Assembly (NCBI RefSeq): GCF_004217285.1
Contig: NZ_SHKS01000008.1
Location: 124,001-188,000 of the forward strand
Origin: Streptomyces sp. BK239
GTDB lineage: Bacteria; Actinomycetota; Actinomycetes; Streptomycetales; Streptomycetaceae
DNA: 64,000 nucleotides
Direction of reading: 5' to 3'
Below the pieces are notes generated by a model, which did no database searches, was not told the origin of the DNA, and saw only the letters and a program-made list of their open reading frames with translations. The translations under genes and the position numbers were made by a program. Shown piece by piece: positions 62,443 through 64,000 of the stretch (position 1 is its first letter; each line of letters opens with the position of its first letter).

Positions 62443-63090
62443 ATTTCCTCCTTCTCGGACGTACATCTCCTGGCTCCGGCTCGCCTCCGAGGCGGCGGCT
62501 CGGCCGGGCAGGGATGGGAGAAGCACTACGTCCTCGGGAAGGGGAGCGCCCGAACCCGAAAGGCGCGAACCGCGCTCCGAATCACCGGCGATCACCCCCG
62601 AGCGACACATCGGTCGCGCCTGACACGCATCACGCACAACCCTGCTGGACAGGCTTCACCGAGCGGCGAAGACCCCCCTGTCCAAGAGCCGACGCCACTG
62701 TCGCCGACCCTGCTCGGTGGGGACCCAGGGGACCCGTCGACCCAACCGGCTGTCGGGGTACGGAATTGGACCGAGCGTGGCCGATCGTGGTGCATTCTGG
62801 CCGCCCGCACAAGGGGGTTCGTTACCGGCTAGTAACGGCCGGATAACCGAACAACGACCCACAGGTCTCGGCCCACGACGCTGGGTGGCAATCATGCCCA
62901 GGACAAAACTATTGATCGCTGGACAGAATCCGACACATCCACGCCTCTGCTTTACTCGCAGTAACAGCGGCCGCGATTACCAAGATTTGGTAAAACGCGG
63001 CCGCAGGGGGCATCCAGTCGCCAGATTTTTCACTCCGGCACCACAGGCCCCGGCGTTTAGCGGCTGGTCAGCACCGGGGCCCGGCGGGGC
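62443..63090. other. 648-bp intergenic region with inverted repeats
   Basis: No supported gene. The right half (62885-63050) is the most AT-rich part of the last 10 kb. It includes the palindrome GTTAC-CGGCTA-GTAAC (62821-62836), with TTACTCGCAGTAA-like sequence (62952-62964) further on, and a long hairpin (62967-63004). It probably holds the promoter of the DUF6230 operon and the end of the thioredoxin transcript. Confidence 0.6.
62967..63004. other. 38-bp long inverted repeat with AT core
   Basis: The outer arms GCGGCCGCG / CGCGGCCGC and inner arms TTACCAA / TTGGTAA are perfect, joined by 1- and 2-base internal gaps and a GAT loop. It lies 86 bp beyond the thioredoxin-TPR stop. It could terminate that transcript, or the TTACCAA-GAT-TTGGTAA core may bind a regulator. 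Confidence 0.75.
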
Positions 63091-64000
63091 TCAGAACAGG
63101 GCGCGCGCCAGAGCCCTGCGCGCCGTGGCCACCCGCGGGTCCTCGGGGCCCACGACCTCGAACAGCTCCAGCAGCCGCAGCCGTACGGCGTCCCGCTCCT
63201 CACCGGCCGTGCGCCGCACGGTGTCGATGAGCCGGCCGAACGCGTCGTCGACATGACCGCCCACCAGATCCAGGTCGGCTGCGGCGATCTGGGCCGTCGC
63301 GTCCTGCGGCTTCTCGGCGGCCTCCTTGCGCACCGCCTGCGGGTCCATGCCCTGCACGCGCTGGAGCAACTCGGCCTGTGCGAGGCCGAGCTTGGCCTCG
63401 GTGTTGCCCGGGTCGTCGGCCAGCACGTTCTGGTAGGCGCGCACCGCGCCGCCCAAGTCGCCCGCGTCCAGGGCCTGTACGGCGGCCTCCAGCAGGGCGT
63501 CGTACGGACCGGCCGGCGCCTCGGCGGCCTCGGTGGGCTCGCCGGGCCGGGCGTCGGGGTCGACGGTCAGGCCGGTGAGACCGAAGCGCTGCTCGGCGAC
63601 GGCCACCAACTGGTCGAGCGTCTGGCGGATCTGAGCCTCCGAGGCGGCCCCCTGGAAGAGCGGCAGCGCCTGTCCCGCGACGACGGCGAAGACGGCCGGG
63701 ATGCCCTGCACCCCGAACTGCTGCATCAGCATCTGGTTGGCGTCGACGTCGATCTTCGCGAGCAGGAAGCGCCCGGCGTACTCGGCGGCGAGCCGCTCAA
63801 GGACGGGGCTCAGCTGCTTGCAGGGCTGGCACCACTCGGCCCAGAAGTCGATGACGACGGGCACCTCGGCGGACCGCTGGATGACGTCGCGCTCGAACCC
63901 CGCCTCATCGACGTCGATGACGAGGTCCGCTGGGGACACCGCCCCCGTCCCGCCCTGCCGGGCGGCTTCGGCGCGCGCCTGCTCCGCCTTCGCCTTGGCC
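63091..64000 (-). CDS. Thioredoxin-TPR fusion protein (CnoX-like), 5' end beyond window
   Basis: The frame runs off the right edge; the Lys/Ala-rich sequence AKAKAEQARAEAARQGG precedes GTG 63939, so that GTG is probably internal. From there 282 residues are seen: a thioredoxin domain with WAEWCQPCKQLSP (WCQPC active site) and cis-Pro GIPAVFAVV, a linker, then tetratricopeptide-like helices (YDALLEAAVQALDAGDLGGA, AVRAYQNVLADDPGNTEAKL) to the end. This resembles chaperedoxin CnoX/YbbN, which protects proteins from oxidative aggregation. It is upstream of the DUF6230 operon on the same strand, with 648 bp between. Confidence 0.93.
   Translation of the reverse strand, partial: AKAKAEQARAEAARQGGTGAVSPADLVIDVDEAGFERDVIQRSAEVPVVIDFWAEWCQPCKQLSPVLERLAAEYAGRFLLAKIDVDANQMLMQQFGVQGIPAVFAVVAGQALPLFQGAASEAQIRQTLDQLVAVAEQRFGLTGLTVDPDARPGEPTEAAEAPAGPYDALLEAAVQALDAGDLGGAVRAYQNVLADDPGNTEAKLGLAQAELLQRVQGMDPQAVRKEAAEKPQDATAQIAAADLDLVGGHVDDAFGRLIDTVRRTAGEERDAVRLRLLELFEVVGPEDPRVATARRALARALF

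Overview
The window is high-GC actinobacterial chromosome. GC-biased third positions, frequent GTG/TTG starts, genes placed a few bases apart, an actinomycete-type GlgE glycogen cluster, SseB-like paralogues, DUF6230/DUF6114 genes and Streptomyces-type interspersed repeats all point to Streptomyces. The order pyk-ackA-pta-pfkA, then glgB-mak-treS-glgE-glgP, then glyA-gcvH-gcvT agrees with my memory of the S. coelicolor SCO5420-SCO5480 segment in inverted orientation; that is recollection, not a search. It is core chromosome: I see no prophage, transposase, CRISPR array, rRNA or tRNA.

Layout. 0-2.8 kb: end of an oligopeptide ABC importer operon (permease, then lipoprotein binding protein, minus strand). 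3.1-5.8 kb: two SseB-family paralogues and a small P-loop ATPase (minus). 6.0-10.6 kb: a tandem glycine riboswitch followed by gcvT, gcvH, glyA and sdaA, which together form a glycine/serine catabolic unit. 10.8-19.2 kb: GH25-type hydrolase, EF-hand protein, GNAT protein, glycogen debranching enzyme glgX, two tandem L,D-transpeptidase lipoproteins, an enoyl-CoA hydratase and an RsbW-like ATP-binding protein. 19.4-26.7 kb: four ABC half-exporters forming two pairs with complementary degenerate ATP sites. 27.0-31.0 kb: two secreted M4 metalloproteases. 31.1-32.8 kb: a DUF1990 protein and a single-pass membrane protein. 33.0-44.0 kb: glgP divergent from glgE-treS-mak-glgB, the full route from trehalose to branched alpha-glucan. 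44.1-48.5 kb: HelD/HelR-like ATPase, a probable small RNA, a merR-thioredoxin pair, a TetR gene and a DUF805 protein. 48.6-52.5 kb: dicarboxylate transporter dctA divergent from a CitA/DcuS-type two-component system. 52.8-58.9 kb: pfkA divergent from pta-ackA, then pyk. 58.9-64.0 kb: a hypothetical gene, the DUF6230-DUF6114-Ser/Pro-rich exported protein operon, and a thioredoxin-TPR gene cut by the right edge.

The functional theme is central carbon and reserve metabolism: glycolysis and acetate (pfkA, pyk, pta, ackA), glycogen/trehalose turnover (glgX, glgP, glgE, treS, mak, glgB), C1/glycine/serine catabolism and C4-dicarboxylate uptake, mixed with envelope genes (L,D-transpeptidases, exporters, proteases).

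The points I find least explained are: a predicted ~117-nt RNA at 46402-46518 with a near-consensus promoter and a 12-bp-stem terminator; GlgB carrying a histone-H1-like Lys/Ala tail; a promoter that appears to lie inside a terminator hairpin at 31061-31115; a four-copy 58-59-bp repeat that begins inside the end of a response-regulator gene; strong inverted repeats at the pfkA and pyk promoters; and the uncharacterised DUF6230/DUF6114/Ser-rich operon with strong internal hairpins.
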